In this document: piece by piece, positions 14,625 through 22,502 of the stretch
How the letters are laid out: every line of letters starts with the position of its first letter
How positions within the stretch are numbered: the stretch's first letter is position 1
Virus record (IMG/VR): IMGVR_UViG_3300028558_000022
Coordinates: 26,979 to 90,978 of that record
DNA length: 64,000 nucleotides
Direction: 5' to 3' (one strand)
From: a virus
The notes under the pieces: generated by a model
The model's input: only the letters and a program-made list of their open reading frames with translations
Databases searched by the model: none
Told to the model about the DNA's origin: nothing
Position numbers and translations under genes: made by a program

Positions 14625-14927
14625 ATTCCCGCTCTCAGCCGATACCAGTTCGGCTTACTCACACATACTGCGAAGGCAGACATTCCAGTGTTCCTCTTGG
14701 CAATGCCGAACCTGAAAGATACGCCTTCGCAACGGTTCGGGCTAAAGGCCCGGCACAACGAGATCAAAAGCCTAATGGCGGCTGGTCTCATTGAAGAGGC
14801 GTCCGACGAGTTTCGCGAGCACGTTCGCGAGCACGAGAAGCAGACCGGGCGCCGGTTCAAGGTATTCGGCCTCACCGAAATTGGTTTCAAGCTCTTTCAA
14901 GACACGTCAACAGAACACGTTAACTAA
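14616..14927 (+). CDS. Hypothetical protein, possible winged helix
   Basis: 103 residues from TTG 14616 with GGAG at 14603-14606; no other start fits. The middle (RHNEIKSLMAAGLIEEA, later TGRRFKVFGLTEIGFKLFQ) has the rhythm of a winged helix-turn-helix with a beta hairpin, similar in outline to the 4733 protein. The start codon sits inside an operator palindrome, so autoregulation can be imagined. Confidence 0.6.
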   Translation: MTNIPALSRYQFGLLTHTAKADIPVFLLAMPNLKDTPSQRFGLKARHNEIKSLMAAGLIEEASDEFREHVREHEKQTGRRFKVFGLTEIGFKLFQDTSTEHVN

Positions 14928-14957
14928 ACACAGCACTTAACCACATCTGGAGGATTC

Positions 14958-15362
14958 ATGTCGCTACTCGCAGAGGAGACCCCTGTCTCTATCAAGAAAT
15001 CCAACCATCAGGCGAACATCGTTCGCATCTCTGAGCTACTTCCCCACAACAACTCTGACAATCTCGCACTGGTCAAGATCGGCGGCTACCAAGTCGTTGT
15101 GAGAAAGGATCAGTTCAAGATCGGCGATTTGGCCGTATACATTCAACCGGACTCCGTTGTCCCGCAGACTGAGCCATTCCGTTTCATCTGGGAACAGTAC
15201 GCCACATGCTCAGTGTGCGGCAACGGGTGGGGCGCTCATAAAATGAGCTGCTACCCTGAATACCCCAGAAAGGCGTCTGAGGTTCCGGTAACCCGATGTA
15301 CAGATTCAGTAATAGCTTTGAGCCGAATCAGGTACTTGAGATCGCGGTCCGAACTGCGTTGA
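14958..15362 (+). CDS. N-terminal OB-like domain of a DRB0094-type RNA ligase, catalytic domain missing
   Basis: 134 residues; GGAGG precedes ATG 14958. Residues 17-80 (IVRISELLPHNNSDNLALVK, GGYQVVVRKDQFKIGDLAVY, then IQPDSVVPQ) match the N-terminal domain of DRB0094-family RNA ligases and tRNA-binding OB folds. In those enzymes a nucleotidyltransferase domain follows; here the chain continues with a Cys-rich stretch (CSVCGNGWGAHKMSC) and stops, and no ligase motif I is found downstream. It is either a truncated relic or a stand-alone RNA-binding module. The last 67 bases overlap the next gene. Confidence 0.6.
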   Translation: MSLLAEETPVSIKKSNHQANIVRISELLPHNNSDNLALVKIGGYQVVVRKDQFKIGDLAVYIQPDSVVPQTEPFRFIWEQYATCSVCGNGWGAHKMSCYPEYPRKASEVPVTRCTDSVIALSRIRYLRSRSELR

Positions 15363-15556
15363 AACTCTTCGAGCACATGGGCGAACAGCGAAACCGCACA
15401 ATGCGCTATGTACATGAGAACTACCTAGAAAGACTTTGGCGTGAACGGAATCATTTGCGAGTCCCGGCCCCGGTACAGACCGTACCCAGTACGCAAGGAC
15501 GCTTGTTCAGAGAGGAAGACAATGGTCAAGGCACTTCGTCGGTTACTGTCGCATAA
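15296..15556 (+). CDS. Hypothetical helical protein
   Basis: 86 residues from ATG 15296. Residues 8-50 (EPNQVLEIAVRTALKLFEHM, MRYVHENYLERLWRER) form two strong amphipathic helices; the rest is extended and Pro/Gln-rich. It overlaps the end of the previous gene and the start of the next in other frames. No Shine-Dalgarno sequence is obvious. Not recognised. Confidence 0.5.
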   Translation: MYRFSNSFEPNQVLEIAVRTALKLFEHMGEQRNRTMRYVHENYLERLWRERNHLRVPAPVQTVPSTQGRLFREEDNGQGTSSVTVA

Positions 15557-15884
15557 GGACATCGGCTGGAAAGAGATCGGTGAAGAGTTCACGAGATACA
15601 CGATCCTCAAGACGCGGTGGTTCAACGTATACCTTCACCAACTGAACGCCCCGAACTGGCATCCTGAGTGTCACGATCACCCTTGGTCGTTTGTGACGTT
15701 CATCCTGTGGCGCGGGTACCTCGAACAGGTTGGGGACAAGTTGTATCGGCGCCGGGCCGGTTCCGTACACTATCGACCGGCTGACTTCTCGCACAACGTC
15801 ATCACGCCTTACGGTACCGCATGGTCCGTGATCGTGACGACTCGGAAGACCCGCGACTGGGGGTTCAATAGCTGTCCGGTATAA
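15522..15884 (+). CDS. Cupin-like protein, paralogue A
   Basis: 120 residues; ATG 15522 with AGAGGAAG at 15511-15518. A double-stranded beta-helix pattern: HQLNAPNWHPECHDHPWSF with a probable metal-binding HxHDHPW motif, then ILWRGYLEQ, RRAGSVHYRPADFSHNV with a further His, and TTRKTRDWGF. The same order of motifs recurs in the protein at 22503-23042, so the phage carries two members. Cupins of this form bind a metal and act on small molecules or sugars; the substrate is unknown. Confidence 0.65.
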   Translation: MVKALRRLLSHKDIGWKEIGEEFTRYTILKTRWFNVYLHQLNAPNWHPECHDHPWSFVTFILWRGYLEQVGDKLYRRRAGSVHYRPADFSHNVITPYGTAWSVIVTTRKTRDWGFNSCPV

Positions 15885-15916
15885 GGCTGTGGTTGCCTTA
15901 TACTTGAAAGGGTCAC

Positions 15917-16138
15917 ATGAGCGAGGTATTCAAATTCGGCGGAACTGAGCTTGATCTGGAGCACAATGTCGGTGATCCTAAGTGCTCTTCGTGTATGAGC
16001 GATAACTACCCAAAACCATGCTCTCAGCCGGGATGTACCGGGTTGATTCACCTTGAGGGCGAAGAAATTTGGGACAATGAAATTCAAGGGTACGACTATT
16101 TCACGCGTACCAAGTGCGACGCTTGCGGTAATGTTTGA
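15917..16138 (+). CDS. Small zinc-ribbon protein
   Basis: 73 residues; GAAAGGG upstream of ATG 15917. CSSC, then CSQPGC and a final CDAC give six Cys arranged as a split zinc ribbon, with a aspartate/tyrosine-rich segment (GEEIWDNEIQGYDYF) between. Its last codon and stop (GTT TGA) form the first six bases of operator copy 5, the same arrangement as the gene at 6440. Function unknown. Confidence 0.65.
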   Translation: MSEVFKFGGTELDLEHNVGDPKCSSCMSDNYPKPCSQPGCTGLIHLEGEEIWDNEIQGYDYFTRTKCDACGNV

Positions 16139-16151
16139 CAATTTGGCAAAC
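16133..16151. promoter_or_regulatory. Palindromic operator copy 5
   Basis: GTTTGACAATTTGGCAAAC, identical to copy 2 at 3644. It includes the stop codon of the preceding gene and ends 11 bases before the -35 box of the primase-helicase promoter. Confidence 0.65.
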
Positions 16152-16162
16152 ACGGAAATCAT

Positions 16163-16191
16163 TTGACATTTTAAGCAAAACGTGAGATACT
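16163..16191 (+). promoter_or_regulatory. Promoter for the primase-helicase gene
   Basis: TTGACA at 16163-16168, 17-base spacer, GATACT at 16186-16191. Transcription from about 16198 gives a 50-base leader; AAGGGAG at 16237-16243 serves the ATG at 16248. Confidence 0.6.
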
Positions 16192-16247
16192 ACGAACACT
16201 TGAACAAGAGAGCCTTCGGGCGGAGTCAAATCTAGCAAAGGGAGTAA

Positions 16248-18275
16248 ATGCCTAACGTATCAGATAGTTTCGCCGGAAGCCCGGCGTTCCAATTTATACA
16301 GAGTCAAGGATGGAACTGGAAGCCTTCAACCCCACCGAACATTGAATTAGAAACCTGCCCATATTGCGGCAAGACCGGCTACGGTCACTGTTACATGGAG
16401 ATACACGGGACTTCTGACGAACAGAAGAACCGGGACTCTCTTCACATCTGCCACAAATGCGGTAAGGGCGGTCGCCTCTTCGACCTAAAGAAACATCTGA
16501 ACATCTCGATCCCCGACGTTGAGTCTCGTAAGGACTGGTCAGGGGGAGCAAAGAAAACAGAAGACCTACCAGACATCGACGCCTGTCATCAGGCATTGCT
16601 AGAAGACGCTGAGGCGATGGACTACCTCATGAACGGACGCGGCTTCTCGCGAGAGGTCATTGAAAAGCAGAAGGTCGGTCTCGTTCAGGAACGATACTTC
16701 CGCAACATTGGAAAAGCGCGTGCAATCGTTTATCCCTATCTCGTTAATGGCAATTGCGTGTTTGTACATTACCGCACGTTGCCTACTATGCCTCTGGCAG
16801 ATAACAAGGTGCCTAAGGGGTTCAGCTCTCCGACCGGCTGGGATGCTCCGCTGTATAACGGCGAGATTCTTCGCGATGGCCTCAAAGAGGTCTTTATGGT
16901 TGAGGGCGAAGCGAATTGCATCGCGGCGATGGACAAGGGTGTCTCGAACATCTGCGGCGTCCCCGGCGCCAACTTCAAAAAGGCGGAGTGGATCGGGACG
17001 CTGGACAAGCTCGACGGACTTGAGAAGATTTACATCTGCTACGACAAGGATAAGGTCGGGCAGCAAGCGGCACAGAACTTAGCGGTTCGCATCGGTATTG
17101 AGCGTTGCTGGAAGATCACACTCCCAGACTTCGACGTTACGACTGACGAAGGCGAGAAGCGCAAGGGCAAGGACTTAAACGAGTGGTTCGCGGTCGGCGG
17201 CGGTACAGCCGAAGCGTTCGAGAAGCTCAAGGAAGATGCCATCCTGTTCGATGTGGAAGGTGTCGCCAGCTCGAAAGACGCGATACAAGAGTTTGAGGAT
17301 GAGCTTAACGGTAAGGTTGGACTCGAACCGTCGTACAAGACGCAATGGCCCGGCCTGAACAAGCTCGTGGGATTCGATCCCGGCGATGTAATTGACATCA
17401 TCGCTCCTGAGAAGGTCGGCAAGACAACATTCGCACTCAACCTGATCGAACACATGGTTGATACATACGGGGAAGATGGCATCATCATCTGCCTCGAAAT
17501 GACAAGGGCAAAGCTCGCGCGTAAGTGGATTTCACACAAGGCGGGAATTGCCGATGACATTCCAACAACGCCGGAAGAGGCGGTAACACTCAAGTCGAAG
17601 TTCTTAGCGGCAATCCCAGTAGTCCGGGACATGGCCGCAAACAGGCAAGGTGATCTCTACTTCTGCCTACCGAAGTACAAAACAACTGAAGACATCTACA
17701 ACCTCATTCGGCAGTGTATCCGCCGCTATGGAGTCAAGTGGATTGTGCTCGACAACCTTCAACGACTTGCCGATACGACATCGGACAGCGGGAAGGGCCG
17801 GACAACGCACCTTTCGGAGATCAGCAAAGTAACTTCGCAGATCGCCAAGGAATACAACATCCAAATGGTTCGCATCTTGCAGCCTCACCGTGTAGCTCAG
17901 GGCAAGGTTGCGACGAGCGACAACACAGACGGTTCGTCTCAGATCGCAAAAGACTGTGACTGCAACATTGCTCTTCACAGAGAGAAGATCGCCGAGACCG
18001 ATTCGTCCAAGGTGGACATGACGATGGGGACCGATCAGGCCCAGTCGTTCAAAAACGAAACGCTGGTACTGGTAGGACTCTCGCGATTCTCTGGCGGCGG
18101 TAGTACGTGGCTCATGTGTGACGGCGCCCGGAGTACGTTTAGCAACTTCGGCCCGGAAAGCATCGCAGCGGTACAAGCCGAGCTGAACAAGGACAAAGGG
18201 ATTATGGGAACGCTGCAATCAGCCGTTACCCCACCCAACGCAGAGGAACCACCGGTCGGGGAGATCAGCATCTAA
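16248..18275 (+). CDS. T7 gp4-like DNA primase-helicase
   Basis: 675 residues. Domain order: zinc finger (C37, C40, C68, C71); primase core and Toprim fold with VFMVEGEANC (Glu219) and ICYDKDKVG (Asp266, Asp268); DnaB/RecA-like helicase with Walker A APEKVGKTTF (Lys392, Thr393) and Walker B WIVLDNLQRL near residue 500. It would make RNA primers and unwind the fork as a hexameric ring, as in T7 and mitochondrial Twinkle. It has its own promoter and operator. The C-terminus ends GEISI, nearly the same as the GEITI ending of the candidate single-strand-binding protein at 6687. No DNA polymerase gene accompanies it in the window. Confidence 0.93.
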   Translation: MPNVSDSFAGSPAFQFIQSQGWNWKPSTPPNIELETCPYCGKTGYGHCYMEIHGTSDEQKNRDSLHICHKCGKGGRLFDLKKHLNISIPDVESRKDWSGGAKKTEDLPDIDACHQALLEDAEAMDYLMNGRGFSREVIEKQKVGLVQERYFRNIGKARAIVYPYLVNGNCVFVHYRTLPTMPLADNKVPKGFSSPTGWDAPLYNGEILRDGLKEVFMVEGEANCIAAMDKGVSNICGVPGANFKKAEWIGTLDKLDGLEKIYICYDKDKVGQQAAQNLAVRIGIERCWKITLPDFDVTTDEGEKRKGKDLNEWFAVGGGTAEAFEKLKEDAILFDVEGVASSKDAIQEFEDELNGKVGLEPSYKTQWPGLNKLVGFDPGDVIDIIAPEKVGKTTFALNLIEHMVDTYGEDGIIICLEMTRAKLARKWISHKAGIADDIPTTPEEAVTLKSKFLAAIPVVRDMAANRQGDLYFCLPKYKTTEDIYNLIRQCIRRYGVKWIVLDNLQRLADTTSDSGKGRTTHLSEISKVTSQIAKEYNIQMVRILQPHRVAQGKVATSDNTDGSSQIAKDCDCNIALHREKIAETDSSKVDMTMGTDQAQSFKNETLVLVGLSRFSGGGSTWLMCDGARSTFSNFGPESIAAVQAELNKDKGIMGTLQSAVTPPNAEEPPVGEISI

Positions 18276-18276
18276 A

Positions 18277-18768
18277 ATGCGGCGGTTGACATTGAGCAGG
18301 ATCGTTTCCCGGATGAAGAACTACAGACCGGGAACGGTAGAAGAGATTGTCCGGGACTGTGATCTTCCGGTGAAGTTTATAGGATCAGGCGTGTTCCGGG
18401 AAGTGTACAAGATCATCGGTGCGCCCTACGTTGTGAAGATTCCCTATGAGGGAAGCGAAGGGCACGCCGCAACCGAGTACAGGGCATGGAAGCGAATCAA
18501 GACGAAAGAACGCTTCAATGATATTCGGAAGTACCTACCGGAGATCATCCTGTATCAGCGTTCAACCGGGCTTGTGCTGATGCCGTACTACCGGCCAATC
18601 TCAGCACGGCGTTACAACCGGGAAATGGAAGACGTTGACGCGTTTCTCGAAAAGACGTTCGGGATGGGAAGCGCCGACGTGGGGTCTGACAAGTGGGATA
18701 ACTGGGGACTGGACGAAACCGGTCAGCTCAAGCTCATCGACCTCGGATGTATTGAAAACGAAAGCTAG
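18277..18768 (+). CDS. Small protein-kinase-like protein
   Basis: 163 residues starting one base after the primase stop. Kinase-fold signs: glycine-rich loop GSGVFREVYKI, the lysine strand YVVKIPY, and DKWDNWGLDETGQLKLIDLG, which resembles a shortened catalytic loop (Asp...Asn) followed by a DFG-type IDLG. The usual C-lobe helices are missing, so it is much shorter than standard kinases, similar to other phage kinase-like proteins. Phosphorylation of host proteins is a possible job; catalytic competence is uncertain. Confidence 0.6.
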   Translation: MRRLTLSRIVSRMKNYRPGTVEEIVRDCDLPVKFIGSGVFREVYKIIGAPYVVKIPYEGSEGHAATEYRAWKRIKTKERFNDIRKYLPEIILYQRSTGLVLMPYYRPISARRYNREMEDVDAFLEKTFGMGSADVGSDKWDNWGLDETGQLKLIDLGCIENES

Positions 18769-18770
18769 TG

Positions 18771-19196
18771 ATGCCGTCAAAGCCACTCAGCCCGAAGGAT
18801 CGGGCGGCGGACAAGAGGCTGAAGTCAAACTATTCGGGATTCGGTCTTCAGCACTTCGCAACTGTATTGAAGTTCCAAAAGGGCGTCTGTGCGATATGCA
18901 GACAGGCGCCGGTCGCCGGTAAAGCTAGATTCTCCGTCGATCACAGGCACAGTGACGGATTGCTTCGCGGTCTCTTGTGCTGGAAGTGCAACAGGGCGAT
19001 AGGCGCCTTTCAACGGTTTCACCCTGACGCGGTTGAGCTATTCCGGGCCGCGTATGAGTACCTCAAGAACCCGCCAATTACAGCCGTATTCGGTACGGAG
19101 TGGCGAACAGCTCCCGGCAAGGTCGGGACAAAGAAGCGAGCGAAGCTCTTGAAACAGATGGAAGCAAATCCAAATAAGGGGATAAATGCAGCGTGA
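18771..19196 (+). CDS. Recombination endonuclease VII-like HNH protein
   Basis: 141 residues from ATG 18771 (GTG 18768 also possible). A long loop of residues 36-80 holds the endonuclease VII pattern: CAIC (C40, C43), FSVDHRH (Asp57, His58, His60), RGLLCWKCNRAIG (C70, C73, Asn74). T4 endonuclease VII (gp49) cleaves Holliday junctions and branched DNA before packaging, and this protein would do the same together with RecA and the SF2 helicase. The N-terminal 30 residues are basic. Confidence 0.88.
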   Translation: MPSKPLSPKDRAADKRLKSNYSGFGLQHFATVLKFQKGVCAICRQAPVAGKARFSVDHRHSDGLLRGLLCWKCNRAIGAFQRFHPDAVELFRAAYEYLKNPPITAVFGTEWRTAPGKVGTKKRAKLLKQMEANPNKGINAA

Positions 19197-19842
19197 GAGA
19201 AGCGTAAACAAGTCGGCGAAGCGCGGAAGCGTAGCAGCAAATAGGCGTGCGTTCGTCGATATCTTCGGCGACCCTACCGCCCTACCAGAGGCCATACCGG
19301 GCCATTACCAGAACTTCAAAGGTCGCGGCCCTGTCGCGGCAATGAAGAACAACTTTGGAGAGGGTAAGGCCACAAGGAACCCAGCAAGTCCAAACATCAT
19401 CGACTTCTTTTGTGATGTGGATCGCGTCGTCGGTAAAACCCTGACGCAAGATGAGCAAGACAAGCTCCTGTCCCGCTACATATACGAAGACGACGATCAC
19501 GGACTTTCTCAGGCAGAGCAAAACGATATCGAGCAGAGACTTGGCAAAGCGTTCCGGGAAGCCGGAATCAGTCCTGTGACTCGGTACTTCACTGCCATTC
19601 GAGGAGTCTTCGCAATGACCGAGAACCTAAGCACCATCGACCAAGTACAACCCGTAGCGGTTGATAACGACATCATCGTAGATGTTACCCGACAGATGAA
19701 AGAGGAGATCGGAACCGACACGCTCTCCAAAGACGACGAGTTCATGCTTCGTCAGAAGTACGGACTCTCGGCGCCCCAGCTCACGTTGTCGGAACAGAAT
19801 CTCATTCGCAGGGAGGAACGCAATGCAGCCCGCAACCGCTAA
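19186..19842 (+). CDS. Hypothetical protein
   Basis: 218 residues; overlaps the previous gene by 11 bases. Basic N-terminus (RERSVNKSAKRGSVAANRR), then a domain with PNIIDFFCDVDRVV and repeated acidic helices (LTQDEQDKLLSRYIYEDDDH and LSKDDEFMLRQKYGLSAPQL); the two QDEQ/KDDE helix repeats resemble short internal duplications typical of sigma-like or linker folds. No family is recognised. Overlaps the next gene by 20 bases. Confidence 0.7.
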   Translation: MQRERSVNKSAKRGSVAANRRAFVDIFGDPTALPEAIPGHYQNFKGRGPVAAMKNNFGEGKATRNPASPNIIDFFCDVDRVVGKTLTQDEQDKLLSRYIYEDDDHGLSQAEQNDIEQRLGKAFREAGISPVTRYFTAIRGVFAMTENLSTIDQVQPVAVDNDIIVDVTRQMKEEIGTDTLSKDDEFMLRQKYGLSAPQLTLSEQNLIRREERNAARNR

Positions 19843-20347
19843 CGATACTCCCGTCACGCTGAGCACTACTGCCGAAGGTACGCCGAGCATTGCAGTAGAA
19901 ATGCCGGTCGATCCCATGTCGCTGAACTACCGACGCGAGCAACGTATCCGTAAGGTTCCGTTCCGGTCGGCAGAAAAAGGCCCGATCCGGTACCAACGGT
20001 TGCCGGTCTGCCATCACAAGTTTGTGCCCGGCGCCGAGCCGCGTCACCGTAACTGCGAATCGTGTTGGTTCGCGTTCTTCCAGATTCACGGCGAGATCGT
20101 ACAGGCCGCCGATGAGGTTCACAGCAAGTACGGAATCTCTGGCCTTGCTCAGCTCAGAGGCCCGAAGTTCGCACAGAACTTTACGAAGTTCATGGCAACC
20201 GTAGCCGTCTGGAAGAAGGCAATGGAAGAGGCAAAGGAAAAGAATGACACAACCCAAGAATCCGCTGGCGATGCTGGCGGAAGCGGCGGGGATGCCGCAG
20301 TCGAACCCCAAAGCGGAGAACTCTCCGGCCCCGAAGCCGTCCAGTAA
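19823..20347 (+). CDS. Hypothetical protein with a Cys/His site
   Basis: 174 residues. A central LPVCHHKFVPGAEPRHRNCE followed by SCWFAFFQ contains three Cys and three His close together, probably a metal site; helical parts follow and the C-terminus is disordered, rich in Gly, Glu and Ser. Its last 104 bases overlap the RecA gene in another frame. Not recognised. Confidence 0.7.
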   Translation: MQPATANDTPVTLSTTAEGTPSIAVEMPVDPMSLNYRREQRIRKVPFRSAEKGPIRYQRLPVCHHKFVPGAEPRHRNCESCWFAFFQIHGEIVQAADEVHSKYGISGLAQLRGPKFAQNFTKFMATVAVWKKAMEEAKEKNDTTQESAGDAGGSGGDAAVEPQSGELSGPEAVQ

Positions 20348-21368
20348 GGACGACAAGCTCAAGGCGCTTGAGGCTGTAGCCAAAAAGCTGAACGCACAGT
20401 TCAGCACTACGAACAGTCTCATTCGCCTTGGGAGCAAGGCCGCAGCGGTCGTACCGCACATCTCTACCGATATCCCATCACTCGACAACGAAGTGCTGGG
20501 AGTTGGTGGAATCCCGAAGGGCCGAATCATTGAGATATACGGCCCGGAGTCAGCCGGTAAAACGACGGTCACACTTGAGATCATCGCGGCTGAACAACGA
20601 CACGGCGAACTATGCGCGTTCGTTGACGCGGAACACGCTCTCGACCCCAGCTATGCAAAGAAGCTCGGGGTAAACACCGATGAGTTGCTTGTATCCCAGC
20701 CGGACTCCGGCGAACAGGCACTCGAAACCACGATTGCCCTTGTCGAGTCCAGAGCTGTGTCGATTGTCGTTGTGGACTCGGTAGCAGCTCTCGTACCTCA
20801 GGCCGAACTCGACGGCGAGATGGGCGATCAGCACATGGGCCTACAGGCTCGCTTGATGTCTCAGGCGATGCGAAAGCTCCGTGGCATTTGCTCGATCAAC
20901 GGCGTGACGGTGATCTTCATTAACCAGATACGCGAGAAGATCGGCGTCATGTTCGGCAGCCCGGAGACAACAACGGGCGGACGTGCTCTCAAGTTCTACT
21001 CAAGCGTTCGTTTGGACGTTCGTCGCATCGGCGGAGACGCCGGGAAGATCAAGAGCGGAGACGTGCTGGTCGGTCACAAGATGAAGATCAAGGCCGTCAA
21101 GAACAAGGTTGCTGCCCCATTCCGTGAGACGGAAGTTGACGTTATCTACGGTAAGGGCATTGACCGGTTCGCGGATATGATCCGGTACGCGGCTGACGTG
21201 GGAGCGATCCAGAAGAGCGGATCATGGTTGAGCTTCAACGGGGAAAAGCTGGGACAGGGTGCGGACAACGCTATCGCTGTTCTGCGGTCATTGCCGGAGC
21301 TTGTCGAGAAGATCAGGGCCGAAGTTGCAAAGGCAGTACAGGCCCAGCGAGAGGCGGACGCTCAGTGA
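20244..21368 (+). CDS. recA: RecA recombinase
   Basis: 374 residues, bacterial RecA type rather than T4 UvsX. Walker A GPESAGKTTVTL (Lys106, Thr107), FVDAEHALDP, Walker B IVVVDSVAALVP, the L1/L2 region with MGLQARLMSQAMRKL and NQIREKIGVMFGSPETTTGG are intact. It forms filaments on single-stranded DNA and pairs homologous strands. The first 45 residues are Pro/Lys-rich and longer than usual; the acidic C-terminal tail of cellular RecA is missing. AAGGAAAAG precedes the ATG at 20244, which lies inside the previous gene. Partners are probably the RecB-type exonuclease, the single-strand-binding candidate and endonuclease VII. Confidence 0.95.
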   Translation: MTQPKNPLAMLAEAAGMPQSNPKAENSPAPKPSSKDDKLKALEAVAKKLNAQFSTTNSLIRLGSKAAAVVPHISTDIPSLDNEVLGVGGIPKGRIIEIYGPESAGKTTVTLEIIAAEQRHGELCAFVDAEHALDPSYAKKLGVNTDELLVSQPDSGEQALETTIALVESRAVSIVVVDSVAALVPQAELDGEMGDQHMGLQARLMSQAMRKLRGICSINGVTVIFINQIREKIGVMFGSPETTTGGRALKFYSSVRLDVRRIGGDAGKIKSGDVLVGHKMKIKAVKNKVAAPFRETEVDVIYGKGIDRFADMIRYAADVGAIQKSGSWLSFNGEKLGQGADNAIAVLRSLPELVEKIRAEVAKAVQAQREADAQ

Positions 21369-21550
21369 GACATCGCGTGATCCGTAATCGCTGTAAATGC
21401 AAACAGTGTGGCGACGTAATCGAGTCAAAGGGTAGCCATGACTTCGTTCAATGCTCATGTGGAGCCATCTTCACGGACGGCGGAACCGATTACGTCCGCC
21501 GTGGCGGAGTCCTTGGAGCGATTGAGGACATGAGTGAGTTTGAGGACTAA
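21365..21550 (+). CDS. Small zinc-ribbon protein (DUF7695-like)
   Basis: 61 residues from GTG 21365, whose last two bases and the following A form the RecA stop (GTGA). The pattern RNRCKCKQCGDVIESKGSHD then CSCGAIFTDGGTDYVRRGG contains two Cys knuckles and a conserved-looking DGGxDYxRR tail that I recall from many phage and bacterial miniproteins labelled DUF7695. Probably zinc binding; role unknown. Confidence 0.65.
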   Translation: MRHRVIRNRCKCKQCGDVIESKGSHDFVQCSCGAIFTDGGTDYVRRGGVLGAIEDMSEFED

Positions 21551-21553
21551 GCT

Positions 21554-22495
21554 ATGCCCGGATTCAAAGCAAAGACCATCAAGTCCGTGATCTCGAAGAA
21601 GATCAACAAATGGCTTGACACAATCGAAGACGCGGACCTTCGTAAACAGGTTGAGAAAAACGTGATCGTCACTGGAGGCTGCATCGTCTCGATGCTTCTC
21701 GGCGAACCGGTCAACGACTTCGACGTTTACTTCCGCGATCATGACACAACCGTTGCCGTGGCGAAATACTACGTCAGCCGGTTCAAGCACAAGACCACTG
21801 TTGACTTCAAACTCGTCGTCACGGACATTGACGGTCGCGTAAGGGTCCGGGCGCAGTCTGCCGGTGTTGCAAGCGAAGAGACGCCGACCGGAGAGTACAA
21901 ATACTTCGAGAGCCAACCGGAAGAGGAGTCTGCGGACTACATCTCGAAGGTGATGGACAACCCTCAAGAGATCGAGGACACGCACGAAGACACTCAGATC
22001 GAGGTCGCGAAGAACCCAGAAGAGGGTAAGTACCGCCCGGTGTTCCTGAGTAGCAACGCGATCACGCTGAGCGACAAGATTCAAATCGTGCTCCGCTTCT
22101 ACGGCGAGCCGGATGCGATCCACGAAAACTACGACTTCGTACACTGTACGTCGTACTGGCAGAGTTGGGATGGCGGCAAGCTCGTACTTCGCCAAGAGGC
22201 GTTAGAGAGCTGCCTGTCAAAGGAACTGAAGTACGTCGGCAGCAAGTACCCGGTGTGCTCGATTGTCCGGCTTCGCAAGTTCATCAATCGCGGCTGGCGC
22301 ATCAACGCCGGTCAGATTCTCAAGATGTGTATGCAGATCAGTGAACTCGATCTCACGAATGTGGAAGTTCTTGAGGATCAGCTAACAGGCGTTGACACAG
22401 CGTACTTCCTTGAGGTCATCGCCAAGCTGAAAGAAAAAGACCCGGAGAAGGTCAACACGGGTTATCTGGTCGAAATTATTGATCGAATGTTCTGA
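21554..22495 (+). CDS. Nucleotidyltransferase-fold protein
   Basis: 313 residues. VIVTGGCIVSMLLGEPVNDF followed by DVYF is the signature of pol-beta-type nucleotidyltransferases (GG at 41-42, then D55 and D57). A third acidic residue may be in the strand VDFKLVVTDID. An acidic insertion (about residues 130-160) and a long helical C-terminus follow. Family members add nucleotides to tRNA, proteins or small molecules; in this phage, with an RNA ligase present, end-addition to RNA is one option. Target unknown. Confidence 0.65.
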   Translation: MPGFKAKTIKSVISKKINKWLDTIEDADLRKQVEKNVIVTGGCIVSMLLGEPVNDFDVYFRDHDTTVAVAKYYVSRFKHKTTVDFKLVVTDIDGRVRVRAQSAGVASEETPTGEYKYFESQPEEESADYISKVMDNPQEIEDTHEDTQIEVAKNPEEGKYRPVFLSSNAITLSDKIQIVLRFYGEPDAIHENYDFVHCTSYWQSWDGGKLVLRQEALESCLSKELKYVGSKYPVCSIVRLRKFINRGWRINAGQILKMCMQISELDLTNVEVLEDQLTGVDTAYFLEVIAKLKEKDPEKVNTGYLVEIIDRMF

Positions 22496-22502
22496 GGTAA
22501 AT

